A DNA stretch of 64,000 bases from Micromonospora chaiyaphumensis (GCF_900091435.1 NZ_FMCS01000006.1:274057-338056); one strand, 5' to 3'; positions 54,032-63,248 are shown, numbered from the stretch's first letter. Notes: generated from the letters alone by a model not told the origin. Numbers and translations: made by a program.

Positions 54032-54574
54032 TCAGTAGGTCTCGACGTGCACGCTGGTCTCGCTGAGCGCTTCGACCACGAAGATCCGGGCGCCGACCGG
54101 GATGGGACGGTCGGCCCGGGCGTTGAGCTTGACCGGCTGACCGGCGAGGCGTACCCGGACCTCGCCGTAACCGTCGGCGGGGACCGGGGTCACCACCAGG
54201 CCGATCGCGCCGACCAGGTGGTCCCGGGTCGGCGTGGCGTCCGTGCGCATGTTCCGGGCCGCGCGGCTGAGCCGGGCCGCCAGCCAGCCGGTGGGCACGG
54301 CGGCGAGCGCGCCGCCGGCCACCGCCGCCGCGATCATCCCGGGGGTACGCCCACCGAGCAGCTCGTTGACGATCGCGGCGCCGAAGCCGAACGCCCCGGT
54401 GAACCCGGCGGCCGCCTCCAGCGACACCGGCCCGTCGACGTCCGGATGGCCGAGGTGCAGCACGCCCGACCCGAGCAGGGCGAGCGTCAGCACCGCGACC
54501 CCCGCCCCGCCGATGATCAGGAAGATGAGCGTCCCCGTGGCCACGACCTGCACGGTATCGACGTCGCGCAACAT
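54032..54574 (-). CDS. NfeD-like membrane protein
   Basis: 180 residues. Membrane helices about 14-36, 53-73 and 79-102, and a C-terminal OB-like domain: LVGAIGLVVTPVPADGYGEV, RADRPIPVGARIFVVEAL. This is the YuaF/YqiJ-type short NfeD that accompanies flotillins. ATG 54574, preceded by a TTG in frame. Confidence 0.85.
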   Translation of the reverse strand: MLRDVDTVQVVATGTLIFLIIGGAGVAVLTLALLGSGVLHLGHPDVDGPVSLEAAAGFTGAFGFGAAIVNELLGGRTPGMIAAAVAGGALAAVPTGWLAARLSRAARNMRTDATPTRDHLVGAIGLVVTPVPADGYGEVRVRLAGQPVKLNARADRPIPVGARIFVVEALSETSVHVETY

Positions 54575-54691
54575 CAACGACCGACCGAACGGTCAGCGAC
54601 GAGCGACGCTCAACTCAAGATCGACCAGCTGCTTCGGCAGTGGCTGGCGGACCACGGGGCGGGCGGAACTTTGTCTTACGGCACGGGGACA

Positions 54692-55180
54692 ATGAGTGAC
54701 ATGCGTTGGACCGTGCTCGACTCACCGATCGGGGAGTTCTCCGTCGGCACCGACGACGACGCCGTCCGCGGGGCGCACTTCGGCCGCGTGGCGTCGGCGA
54801 CCGACGAGCCCGGCGACGAGGTCGCGCGGCTGGCGGTGGCCGAGCTGCGGGCCTACTTCGCCGGCGACCTGACCGGGTTCACCGTGCCGGTGGTGGCGCC
54901 GCGTGGCTCGGAGTTCGAGCGCGCGGTCTGGCGCGAGATGACCCGGATCCCTTACGGGGAGACGAAGACCTACGGCGAGGTGGCGAAGGCCGTCGGCGAC
55001 CCGGGCGGGGCCCGGGCGGTCGGGGTGGCCTGCAACCGCAACCCGATCCCGGTGCTCGTGCCCTGCCACCGGATCGTGGGTGCGGGCGGCAAGCTGGTGG
55101 GCTTCGGCGGGGGGCTGCCGCGCAAGGTGACCCTGCTCGAACTGGAAGCGGCCGTGGCGCTGCGGCGCGCCTGGTCCTGA
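54692..55180 (+). CDS. ogt: Methylated-DNA--protein-cysteine methyltransferase
   Basis: 162-residue suicide repair protein that takes alkyl groups from O6 of guanine onto Cys125 in PVLVPCHRIVG. Recognition helix YGEVAKAVGDPGGARAVG and the GLPRKVTLLELE end are present. ATG 54692, nine bases before a second ATG; upstream frames are not used. Confidence 0.93.
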   Translation: MSDMRWTVLDSPIGEFSVGTDDDAVRGAHFGRVASATDEPGDEVARLAVAELRAYFAGDLTGFTVPVVAPRGSEFERAVWREMTRIPYGETKTYGEVAKAVGDPGGARAVGVACNRNPIPVLVPCHRIVGAGGKLVGFGGGLPRKVTLLELEAAVALRRAWS

Positions 55181-55193
55181 CGTACGCGAAGAA

Positions 55194-55223
55194 GAAGGCC
55201 GGGTCCGTGCGGACCCGGCCTTC
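55194..55223. terminator. Bidirectional terminator between ogt and ino1
   Basis: Perfect 13-base stem GAAGGCCGGGTCC (55194-55206) and complement (55211-55223) with loop GTGC, flanked by GAA-rich and TTC-rich ends, between convergent genes. Confidence 0.85.
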
Positions 55224-55241
55224 TGCTCTGTGCTCAGCGCG

Positions 55242-56321
55242 TCAGCGCTCGACCTCGCCGGCGATGAACGCCTCGACGGCGGCGTGCGCGTCGTGGTCGG
55301 CGTACTGCTTCGGCGGGGACTTCATGAAGTACGAGGACGCGGAGAGGATCGGGCCACCGATCTTCCGGTCCAGCGCGATCTTCGCGGCCCGGACGGCGTC
55401 GATGATGACGCCGGCCGAGTTCGGCGAGTCCCACACCTCGAGCTTCAGCTCGGCGTTGAGCGGGGTGTCACCGAAGGAGCGGCCCTCCAGGCGGATGTAC
55501 GCCCACTTGCGGTCGTCCAGCCACGGCACGTGGTCGGACGGGCCGATGTGCACGTCGCTCTTCTGCATCTCGTGCGGGATCTGGGAGGTCACCGACTGGG
55601 TCTTCGAGATCTTCTTCGAGACCAGGCGGTTGCGCTCCAGCATGTTCATGAAGTCCATGTTGCCGCCGAAGTTGAGCTGGTACGTGCGCAGCAGCTCGAC
55701 CCCGCGGTCCTCGAAGAGCTTCGCCAGGGCGCGGTGCACGATGGTGGCGCCGACCTGGCTCTTGATGTCGTCACCGACGATCGGCAGGCCCGCGTCCTCG
55801 AACTTCTTCGCCCACTCGGGGTCGGAGGCGATGAAGACCGGCAGAGCGTTCACGAACGCGCAGCCCGCGTCGATGGCGGCCTGGGCGTAGAACTTGTCGG
55901 CCTGCTCGGAGCCCACCGGCAGGTAGGAGACGACCACGTCGACCTGCGCGTCACGCAGCGCCTGGACCACGTCGACCGGCTCGGCGTCCGACTCCTCGAT
56001 GATCTCGCGGTAGTACTGGCCGAGACCGTCGAAGGTCGGGCCGCGCTGCACGGTGACGCCGGTCGGCGGCACGTCGCACAGCTTGATGGTGTTGTTTTCG
56101 CTGGCCACGATGGCCTCGGCGAGGTCCATGCCCACCTTCTTGGCGTCCACGTCGAACGCCGCGACGAACTTCACGTCGGAGACGTGGTAGTCGCCGAAGG
56201 TGACGTGCATGAGACCCGGGACGCGGTCGTTCGGGTCGGCGTTCCGGTAGTACTCCACGCCCTGCACGAGGGACGAGGCGCAGTTACCCACACCGACGAT
56301 GGCGACGCGGACGGAGCCCAT
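55242..56321 (-). CDS. ino1: Myo-inositol-1-phosphate synthase
   Basis: Converts glucose-6-phosphate to inositol-1-phosphate, the entry to phosphatidylinositol and mycothiol. 359 residues, the short actinobacterial form. NAD site VAIVGVGNCASSLVQGVEYY, VVSYLPVGSEQADKFYAQ, and the catalytic-region Lys residues in PIVGDDIKSQVGATIVHR and NFGGNMDFMNML. 24 bases after padR, one transcription unit with a strong operator ahead. Confidence 0.97.
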   Translation of the reverse strand: MGSVRVAIVGVGNCASSLVQGVEYYRNADPNDRVPGLMHVTFGDYHVSDVKFVAAFDVDAKKVGMDLAEAIVASENNTIKLCDVPPTGVTVQRGPTFDGLGQYYREIIEESDAEPVDVVQALRDAQVDVVVSYLPVGSEQADKFYAQAAIDAGCAFVNALPVFIASDPEWAKKFEDAGLPIVGDDIKSQVGATIVHRALAKLFEDRGVELLRTYQLNFGGNMDFMNMLERNRLVSKKISKTQSVTSQIPHEMQKSDVHIGPSDHVPWLDDRKWAYIRLEGRSFGDTPLNAELKLEVWDSPNSAGVIIDAVRAAKIALDRKIGGPILSASSYFMKSPPKQYADHDAHAAVEAFIAGEVER

Positions 56322-56345
56322 AACGTCTGCCTCCTTCTTCCTTCA

Positions 56346-56984
56346 TCACGGCCGCTTCGTCCTGGACTCTCCAGGCGGGGGCGGGCTGTCGTTTTCTCTG
56401 CGGCCGCCGGCCGTCCCGGGTTGGGGGACCGTCGGGGCCCGGCCGGAGCGCTCGTTGGCGATGAGCTCCTCCAGCCAGCGGACCTCGCGCTCACAGGCGT
56501 CGAGCCCGTGGCGTTGCAGTTCCAGGGTGTACGCGTCGAGCCGCTCGGCCGCCCGGCCGAGCACGTCACGAAGGCCTTCGCGACGCTCCTCGATCTTCCG
56601 GCGACGACCTTCCAGGATCCGGAGACGGGTGGCCTGGTCGGTCCGGGCGAAGAACGCGAAGTGCACGCCGAAGCCCGTGTCGTCGTACGTCTCGGGTCCA
56701 GCCTGCGCTATGAGCTGGGCGAAGCGTTCCTTGCCCTCGGCGGTAATGGTGTAGACCACCCGACCGCGTCGGCTGGTCAGCGCGGGAACCTCCTCGGCGG
56801 TGGCGGGTGTCTCGGCGGCTTCGGTGATCCATCCCGCCGCCTGCAACCGGCGCAGGGTCGGGTACAGCGAGCCGTAGCTGATCGCCGCCCGGATCGCGCC
56901 GAGCTTGGCGGTCAACTCCTTGCGCAGCTCGTAGCCGTGCATCGGAGCCTCCTGCAGGAGACCCAGGATGGCGAACTCGAGCAC
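56346..56984 (-). CDS. PadR family transcriptional regulator
   Basis: 212 residues from GTG 56984. PadR winged helix: LEFAILGLLQEAPMHGYELR, GSLYPTLRRLQAAGWITE, RGRVVYTITAEGKERF; then a helical dimer domain (ARTDQATRLRILEGRRRKIEER) and a Pro-rich tail. A start at the upstream ATG (57047) would lie within the operator palindrome and is rejected. Its place before ino1 matches Rv0047c-ino1; likely controls inositol synthesis and itself. Confidence 0.92.
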   Translation of the reverse strand: MLEFAILGLLQEAPMHGYELRKELTAKLGAIRAAISYGSLYPTLRRLQAAGWITEAAETPATAEEVPALTSRRGRVVYTITAEGKERFAQLIAQAGPETYDDTGFGVHFAFFARTDQATRLRILEGRRRKIEERREGLRDVLGRAAERLDAYTLELQRHGLDACEREVRWLEELIANERSGRAPTVPQPGTAGGRRENDSPPPPGESRTKRP

Positions 56985-57025
56985 GGGCCATCCCTTCTTA
57001 CCCCCGGCGCGGAGCGGTAACCGCC

Positions 57026-57050
57026 GCGATGTATCGGTCCGATACATCGC
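57026..57050. promoter_or_regulatory. 25-base perfect palindrome, probable PadR operator
   Basis: Arms GCGATGTATCGG (57026-57037) and CCGATACATCGC (57039-57050) around one T, without mismatch, 42 bases upstream of the padR start. It matches the ATGTAT-n-ATACAT form bound by PadR proteins. Likely overlaps the padR-ino1 promoter. Confidence 0.8.
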
Positions 57051-57158
57051 ACGTTAGCGGAGACGCATGATCAGGGCAAACCCCCGATTACGCGGTTCTG
57101 TCGTCACGGATCGTGACGGTGGTCGCCTCGTCCCGCCGGACCGCGTACCCTTTCCCGC

Positions 57159-57602
57159 ATGCGTACGCAGCGCCAGGTCGTCGACTACTCGCTCCAGAAG
57201 CGAGCGGTGCTGCGTGAGCTCCTCACCGGGCGGATCGGCACCTACGACGTCTGCGACGCCTCGCCGTACCTGAAGAACGCCGCCCGCTTCCACGGTGAGC
57301 CCACCGACGAGCGCTGCCCGATCTGCCGCAGTGAGAACCTCATCCACGTCCACTACATTTACGGCGACGAACTCAAGCAGTCGGCCGGCCAGGCACGCAC
57401 CCGGGCGGAGTTGCCGGTCCTGGCCATGACGCTGCGTGAGTTCCAGGTGTTCGTGGTGGAGGTGTGCCCCGGCTGTGACTGGAACCATCTCGTCGAGCAG
57501 TTCCTGCTCGGCCGGGACGGGCTGGTCGGCACGGAGGACGCGGCGGAGCAGGAGGCCGCGACCGGCTCCACCCCTCGGCGAAGGCGAGAGGCGCAACGGT
57601 GA
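57159..57602 (+). CDS. DUF5318 family protein
   Basis: 147 residues with two Cys pairs, C53-P-I-C56 and C103-P-G-C106, forming a zinc ribbon, and a basic/acidic tail. Start MRTQRQVVDYSLQKRAVL. Corresponds by position and motif to the actinobacterial DUF5318 protein before ponA (Rv0049 in M. tuberculosis). Function unknown. 194 bases upstream of ponA. Confidence 0.88.
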   Translation: MRTQRQVVDYSLQKRAVLRELLTGRIGTYDVCDASPYLKNAARFHGEPTDERCPICRSENLIHVHYIYGDELKQSAGQARTRAELPVLAMTLREFQVFVVEVCPGCDWNHLVEQFLLGRDGLVGTEDAAEQEAATGSTPRRRREAQR

Positions 57603-57796
57603 ACCCGGCTGTCCCGATCGAACCCGGCCCGATCCCCGGGCGGGACGACCGACAGCTACCAAGTCTGATAATTCCGAATAGCTCGGATTTGACGCCCGCG
57701 CCCCGGCACGCCCGGGGTGTAGCGTCTCGTGTTCCAGCTCACGGCAACCCGGTGGTGGCGCTGCCGCGCCCCACCGCGACCGGCAGGGTGTGAGGA

Positions 57797-60583
57797 ATGA
57801 ACTACGGCGATCCCAGTTCTTCGCGTGGGCGGGCCCAGATCCCGGGCCCGAACGGCGAGCCCGGTTCTCCCGGGAACGGCTGGTCCTCCGGGTCGGAGGG
57901 CGCTGCCTCGGCCCGGGCCTCCGTGACGCCGCGCGGCTCCGCGTCCGGCGGCCGGGCCTCGGTCGGCGGTGCCGCCCCGGCACCCCGTGGTGCCGCGGGC
58001 TCGGCCTCGGTGGGCCGGGCCGGCCCGGGGCGCGCCTCGGTGCCCGTCTCGCCGGCACCCGGCGGGCGGGCTTCCGTGCCGGTGTCCCCGGGAGCACCGG
58101 CCGGGCGTGCGTCCGTCGGCGCGGCGAGCGTCGGCACGGCCGGGCGGGCGAGCGTCGGCTCGGCGGCCGTGGGCGGCCGGGCCACGGTGGCCCGGGCCGG
58201 CATGGCCGGTGGCGGCCCCGGTGGGCCCGGCGGTCCGACCGGCCCCGGCCGGGGTGGTCGCGGCGGGCGCGGGGACGACCCGGCGTCGCGAGCCCGGGCG
58301 AAGAAGCGCCGGCGCATCAACATCATGATCGCCGGGTTCGCCGTCTTCATCATGCTCGCCGGCATGGGCGTGGTCGGCTTCACCTGGTATTCGCAGAAGG
58401 TGCTGCTCCCCGAGGACACCATCCCGCCGCTGTCGACCACCATCTATGACAGCACCGGCAAGACGGCCATCGCCAAGATCGGTGACCAGAACCGGCAGCT
58501 GGTCACCATCGACCAGATCCCGGAGCACGTCCAGCACGCCGTCGCGGCGGCCGAGGACCGGAACTTCTACCGGCACTCCGGTGTGGACTACAAGGGCATC
58601 GCCCGGGCCGCCTGGAACAACATCAGCGGCGGCGACAAGCAGGGTGCCTCGACGATCACCCAGCAGTACGCCCGCAACGCCTTCGACAACCTGAACCAGG
58701 ACACGTACGGCCGCAAGGTGAAGGAGGCGATCCTCGCCTCCAAGCTGAACGACAAGTACGACAAGAAGCAGATCATGCAGCACTACCTGAACGTGATCTA
58801 CTTCGGCCGCGGCGCGTACGGCATCCAGGCGGCGGCGCAGACGTACTTCAAGAAGGACGTCTCCAAGCTGACCGTGGCGGAGGCGGCCGTGCTCGCGGCG
58901 CTCATCAAGCAGCCCGAGCCGAGCGCCACGCACAAGGGCTACGACCCGGCCATCAACCAGCAGGCCGCGCTGGACCGGTGGAACTACGTCATCAACGGCA
59001 TGATCACCGAGAAGTGGCTCGACGCGCCGAACATGCCGGAGCACCCCACCGAGTACCCGACCAAGACGCTGCAGAAGCCCTCGAAGACCAACGGTGGCTT
59101 CGGCATCGACACCCCGTACGGCAACGTCGTCAACTACGTCTCGCAGGAACTGCGCGAGATGAAGCTCTGCACCGACAACGAGGCCGAGGTGACCGAGAAC
59201 AAGCCGCTCTGCTCGAAGGCGCTGAGCCGGGGCGGCTACAAGATCACCACCACCATCGACAAGAAGATGCAGGAGGCGGCGCTCGCCGCCGCCCAGCGGG
59301 CCAAGCGGGGCTCCGAACTCTACGGGCAGCCGAAGAACCTGATGGCCGCCGTGGTGTCGATCGACCCGAAGACGGGCCGAGTGCTCGCCTACTACGGTGG
59401 CGACAACGGCACCGACTTCGACTATGCCGGCAAGAACGTCGACAACGGAGTGTTGAGCGGTGGCCACTCGCCGGGTTCGAGCTTCAAGATCTACACCTTG
59501 GCCGCGGCGCTCGACAACGACATCTCCATCAAGTCGCGATGGAAGGGCAAGGCCTTCACGCCGGAAGGCTTCAAGGATCCGATCAGCAACGCGGGCGATC
59601 CCGACCCGTCCTGCCACGACTCGTGCACCCTTGAGAAGTCGACCCTCCTCTCGTTGAACGTACCGTTCTGGCACGTCACCCAACAGATCGGCCCGGACAA
59701 GGTCGTCGACATGGCCAAGCGCGCCGGCATCAGCACGATGTGGCGGACGGACACGACCCCGGCGAAGCCGTACGACCTCACCAAGGTAAAGAGCTCCGAT
59801 GTGGCCCCGGAGCCGTTCTACTACAACGTCGGCTTCGGCAAATACCCGATCACGGTGCTGGACCACGCCAACGGCGTGGCGACCTTCGCCAACCGGGGCG
59901 TCTACAACAAGGCGCACTTCGTCAAGCTGGTGCAGAAGCAGAACACCGTCACCGGCAAGTGGGAGAAGATCGGCGGCGAGAAGCTCAATAGCCAGCCGCG
60001 CATCCGAGCGGACGTCGTAGCGGACGTCACCGCAGTGCTGCAGCAATACCCGGCGCAGGTGAACCGTCGACTCGAAGACGGCCGCAAGGCCGCCGAAAAG
60101 ACGGGTACCTGGGAGCTCGGCGACCCGAAGGACCCGTTGGCCAACGGTGATGCCTGGATGATCGGCTTCACGCCGCAGCTCGCCACCGCCGTGTGGGTCG
60201 GCAACAAGGACGCCCGCAAGGCGATCGAGGACAAGAACGGCAACAAGATCAGCGGTGCCAAGATGCCCGGCGCCATCTTCCAGCGGTTCATGAACGAGGC
60301 GCTCAAGGGCGAGGACAAGGAAGACTTCCCGCCGGCCGCACACATCGGCAAGGACGACGCCGGGAACGGCGAGCAGCCGCCGCCGGAGGTGCCGCTGCCG
60401 GGCCAGCCGGGCGGAGCGGGCTGTGACCCGCTGGGCCTGTTCTGCCCGGGGGGCAACAACGGCGGTAACAACGGTGGCGGAGGGAACAACGGCGGCAACA
60501 ACGGGCCGGGCCTTCCGCCGGGACCGGGTGACACCGGTGGTCGGGGTGGCGGCCTGCTACCGGGGACTCGCCAGACGTACTGA
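57797..60583 (+). CDS. ponA: Bifunctional class A penicillin-binding protein (PBP1 type)
   Basis: Polymerises and crosslinks peptidoglycan; 928 residues. A 170-residue cytoplasmic head with GRASV repeats, membrane helix 174-196, the GT51 glycosyltransferase with Glu253 in AAAEDRNFYRHSGVD and GASTITQQYARN, then the transpeptidase with S561-S-F-K564, S619-L-N621 and K768-T-G770. The tail is Pro/Gly/Asn-rich (GGNNGGNNGGG). Start ATG 57797. Follows DUF5318 as in mycobacteria. Confidence 0.97.
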   Translation: MNYGDPSSSRGRAQIPGPNGEPGSPGNGWSSGSEGAASARASVTPRGSASGGRASVGGAAPAPRGAAGSASVGRAGPGRASVPVSPAPGGRASVPVSPGAPAGRASVGAASVGTAGRASVGSAAVGGRATVARAGMAGGGPGGPGGPTGPGRGGRGGRGDDPASRARAKKRRRINIMIAGFAVFIMLAGMGVVGFTWYSQKVLLPEDTIPPLSTTIYDSTGKTAIAKIGDQNRQLVTIDQIPEHVQHAVAAAEDRNFYRHSGVDYKGIARAAWNNISGGDKQGASTITQQYARNAFDNLNQDTYGRKVKEAILASKLNDKYDKKQIMQHYLNVIYFGRGAYGIQAAAQTYFKKDVSKLTVAEAAVLAALIKQPEPSATHKGYDPAINQQAALDRWNYVINGMITEKWLDAPNMPEHPTEYPTKTLQKPSKTNGGFGIDTPYGNVVNYVSQELREMKLCTDNEAEVTENKPLCSKALSRGGYKITTTIDKKMQEAALAAAQRAKRGSELYGQPKNLMAAVVSIDPKTGRVLAYYGGDNGTDFDYAGKNVDNGVLSGGHSPGSSFKIYTLAAALDNDISIKSRWKGKAFTPEGFKDPISNAGDPDPSCHDSCTLEKSTLLSLNVPFWHVTQQIGPDKVVDMAKRAGISTMWRTDTTPAKPYDLTKVKSSDVAPEPFYYNVGFGKYPITVLDHANGVATFANRGVYNKAHFVKLVQKQNTVTGKWEKIGGEKLNSQPRIRADVVADVTAVLQQYPAQVNRRLEDGRKAAEKTGTWELGDPKDPLANGDAWMIGFTPQLATAVWVGNKDARKAIEDKNGNKISGAKMPGAIFQRFMNEALKGEDKEDFPPAAHIGKDDAGNGEQPPPEVPLPGQPGGAGCDPLGLFCPGGNNGGNNGGGGNNGGNNGPGLPPGPGDTGGRGGGLLPGTRQTY
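57908..58193 (+). repeat. GRASV-type repeats in the cytoplasmic head of PonA
   Basis: Residues about 38-132 contain at least eight near-copies of a G-R-A-S-V pentapeptide (RASVTP, GRASVGG, GRASVPVSPA, RASVPVSPG, GRASVGAAS, GRASVGS, GRATVAR). The DNA units are GGCGGGCCTCGGTC-like. Confidence 0.8.
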
Positions 60584-60594
60584 CCACAGAACCA

Positions 60595-60628
60595 GGCGGC
60601 GGCCGAACCAAACGGTTCGGCCGCCGCC
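60595..60628 (+). terminator. Terminator after ponA
   Basis: Perfect 15-base stem GGCGGCGGCCGAACC (60595-60609) and complement (60614-60628), loop AAAC, followed by CAGTTTT. It also faces the SARP stop on the other strand. Confidence 0.9.
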
Positions 60629-60670
60629 CAGTTTTATGCCTGACCTTTCCCGTGATTGGCGGGGTGTCGC

Positions 60671-61570
60671 TCAGGCGAGGGCTATCGCCAGGATCGACAG
60701 AGCGCGGGTCGTCTCGGTCAGGGCGCGGCGAAGCGCGTCCGCAGCGTCGCGGTCGAGTTGCAGGACCGTCGATGAAGTGCTTTCTTGACCCACCAGGATC
60801 CATCGCTCGAGATCATGTACGGCAGCGCCGGGCGCGATGCCCAGCTCCGCGTCGAGCCGCTGCCGCAGTTCGCGGACGACGGCCAACGACTCCGCTGTCC
60901 GACCTGCCTCGTGGAGGGCCTCTGCCAGCCGACAATGCAGACTCTCATGATAAGGATATTCGGCGATCCAGGATTGTAGTTCCGGAATCATCGCCGCGCT
61001 CTTACCCTGGCTGAATTCCATATTCACCAGTTGCTCGATCGCGTGGAGCCGCGACTCCTCCCACCGGACCGCATCAGCCTGCAAGGCGTTGGAATTAATG
61101 TCCTGCAGAGCGTTACCTCGCCACAATGTCAAGCCCTGCCGAAGGAGACGTGTAGCGTGTGGCAGATGGCCATGCCGATGCGCGATCTCGGCCTCGCCGC
61201 AGAGTTTACGGAACCTGAGGCCGTCCACGCACTCCTCGGCCGCGTCGAGCTGGTAGCAGTCTCCGTGGCGTTGAATCCGCTGGCCAGGTGCGTTGTGTGA
61301 CACCATGAGCCGGAGGCGCCCAAGCCGGTTCTGGATCTGCTGACGAGCGGTGGCAGGTGGGTCGTCTCCCCACACGATGTCGATGAGCCGCTCGATACTG
61401 ATTTTCTGGTTTGCGTGGACAACGAGACCGGCCAGCAGCTTTCGGCTTCGTTCGCCCGAAACGCTTATCGATGAATTGCCGGACCGCATGGTCAATGGAC
61501 CAAGAAACTGATATTCCAACTTAGCCCCCGTGGTGCTGCCTTCCTGGCCCTGACGAGCCGCGCTCAGCAT
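60671..61570 (-). CDS. SARP-type (AfsR/DnrI/RedD) transcriptional regulator
   Basis: 299 residues from ATG 61570 (GAGGAAGAG upstream). OmpR-like DNA-binding domain about 17-105 (LEYQFLGPLTMRSGNSSISV, SGERSRKLLAGLVVHANQKI, IERLIDIVWGDDPPATARQQ), then a bacterial transcriptional activation domain (110-270: RLLRQGLTLWRGNALQDI). No ATPase part. SARPs usually activate antibiotic clusters. Clearly less GC-rich than ponA and the DUF2029 gene on either side, and inserted between these two, a sign of gain by transfer. Confidence 0.88.
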   Translation of the reverse strand: MLSAARQGQEGSTTGAKLEYQFLGPLTMRSGNSSISVSGERSRKLLAGLVVHANQKISIERLIDIVWGDDPPATARQQIQNRLGRLRLMVSHNAPGQRIQRHGDCYQLDAAEECVDGLRFRKLCGEAEIAHRHGHLPHATRLLRQGLTLWRGNALQDINSNALQADAVRWEESRLHAIEQLVNMEFSQGKSAAMIPELQSWIAEYPYHESLHCRLAEALHEAGRTAESLAVVRELRQRLDAELGIAPGAAVHDLERWILVGQESTSSTVLQLDRDAADALRRALTETTRALSILAIALA

Positions 61571-61726
61571 AGCTCTTCCTCGATGGCCGTCAAGAGTGAC
61601 AATAGGGGCGAGTGGCTCTTTTGGTGGTTCGGTGGTGTGTCTGGCGCAACTGCTGTACCCAGGCAGTCGTGGCAGGGTGGGCAAGGTACTCGTTCTCCTG
61701 CCTGGCTTGGGGCAGGATGCATCCTC

Positions 61727-63235
61727 ATGAGCATCCAGCCGGTCCCAGGCATTGGCGACGTCGCGCCCAGCGACCACCCGTCCCGGTCGGACGGCATCAT
61801 CCGTGGCGTTTCCGAGCTGATCGGCGGCCCCTTGGGGGATCATGCCGTCGCGCTGGACCGACCGGTCGGGAGGGAAGGTCGGTTCTGGACCGCCGCCCGT
61901 ATCGTTCTCGCCCTGGTCTGCCTGACCCTGGCTCTGCACTGGGTGCAGAAGTCCCCGTGCCAGGACGGCGCCTGGCAGAACAACGTCCAGTACACCCGGA
62001 TGTGCTACACGGACGTGCTGGCGCTGTACTACGCCGAAGGGCTCAACGAGGGCAAGGTCCCCTATGCCGATCACCCCGTGGAGTACCCGGTGTTGACCGG
62101 CTACTTCATGGGCGCGATCGGCCTGCCGGTGCACGCCCTCGGCGTGGACAATCCGGGCATCAACCAGGGGCAGTGGTTCTACAACCTCAACGCGCTGGTG
62201 CTCAGCGCGCTCGCCGTCGCCACCGTCGCGGTCATCCTCAGCCTGCGCCGCCGACGACCATGGGACGCCGCCCTCTTCGCGCTTTCACCGGCCCTGGTGC
62301 TCACGGCCACCGTCAACTGGGACCTGCTCGCCGTCGGGCTCGCCGCGTTCGGGCTGCTGGCCTGGGCGCGCCGTCACCCCGCCACGGCCGGCGTGCTGCT
62401 CGGCCTGGCCGGAGCGGCGAAGATGTGGCCGCTCTTCCTGTTCGGTCCGATCCTCGTGCTCGCCCTGCGCGCCGGCCGTCTTCGGGCCGCACTCACCGCC
62501 GCCGCCACCGGCGCGGTGGCCCTGATTGCGGTCAACCTGCCGGTGGCGATCCCGTACCGGGAGAACTGGGAACGCTTCTTCGATTTGAACACGACCCGGC
62601 CGATCGACTGGGGCACGCTCTGGTACATCGGCCGTTACCTGGACGGCAGGATCAGCCCCTCCGCGCCGGGCGACCTCGGGCCCTTCGAGTGGCTGAACGC
62701 GCACATCTCCGCGCTCAACTGGCTGTCGTACCTGCTCTTCGGGCTGGCCTGCCTCGGCGTGGCCGCGTTGGGGCTGCTCGCCCCGCGCCGACCCCGGCTC
62801 GCCCAGTTGGCCTTCCTGGTGGTCGCCGCCTTCCTGATCTTCAGCAAGGTCTGGTCCCAGCAGTTCGTGCTCTGGCTGCTTCCGCTCGCGGTGCTCGCCC
62901 GGCCGCGCTGGGGTGCCTTCCTGGCCTGGCAGTTCGCCGAGGTCTGCTACTTCGCCGCCTTCTACGGGGAGCTGCTCGGGGCGGCCACGACCCGGCCGGT
63001 CTTCCCCGAAGGCGTCTTCGTGCTGGCCGCCAGCCTGCGCCTGATCACCGTGGCGGTGCTCTGTGGCTTTGTGATCCGGGACATCCTGCAACCGGAGCGG
63101 GACCCGGTGCGCGCGACCTACGCGGACGACCCCGACGGCGGTGTCCTCGACGGCGCCCCTGATGTTGGCTGGCTCCCGCGTCGGCGGCAACGGCCCGAAC
63201 TCGAGGCGGGCACGCCCGCTGGCACGCCCGCCTGA
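61727..63235 (+). CDS. DUF2029 / GT87-like integral membrane protein
   Basis: 502 residues from ATG 61727 (AGGA nine bases upstream). About 11 membrane helices. Conserved polar loop after helix 1 with YTDVLALYYAEGLNEGKVPY and HPVEYPVLTGYFMGAIG; the Asp/Glu and Tyr residues resemble the polyprenol-phosphate-mannose-using GT87 family. Corresponds to Rv0051 downstream of ponA1. May transfer a sugar on the outer face of the membrane. 156 bases from the divergent SARP start. Confidence 0.88.
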   Translation: MSIQPVPGIGDVAPSDHPSRSDGIIRGVSELIGGPLGDHAVALDRPVGREGRFWTAARIVLALVCLTLALHWVQKSPCQDGAWQNNVQYTRMCYTDVLALYYAEGLNEGKVPYADHPVEYPVLTGYFMGAIGLPVHALGVDNPGINQGQWFYNLNALVLSALAVATVAVILSLRRRRPWDAALFALSPALVLTATVNWDLLAVGLAAFGLLAWARRHPATAGVLLGLAGAAKMWPLFLFGPILVLALRAGRLRAALTAAATGAVALIAVNLPVAIPYRENWERFFDLNTTRPIDWGTLWYIGRYLDGRISPSAPGDLGPFEWLNAHISALNWLSYLLFGLACLGVAALGLLAPRRPRLAQLAFLVVAAFLIFSKVWSQQFVLWLLPLAVLARPRWGAFLAWQFAEVCYFAAFYGELLGAATTRPVFPEGVFVLAASLRLITVAVLCGFVIRDILQPERDPVRATYADDPDGGVLDGAPDVGWLPRRRQRPELEAGTPAGTPA

Positions 63236-63248
63236 GTTCGCCGCCGTT

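Noticed and set aside
57656..60343. 895-codon open frame antisense to ponA
   Set aside because: Low-complexity Val/Leu/Arg/Gly translation, no motif, and ponA is unmistakable on the other strand.
61583..61726. 48-codon upstream extension of the DUF2029 gene
   Set aside because: Overlaps the SARP promoter, lower GC and not family-like; ATG 61727 has a ribosome site.
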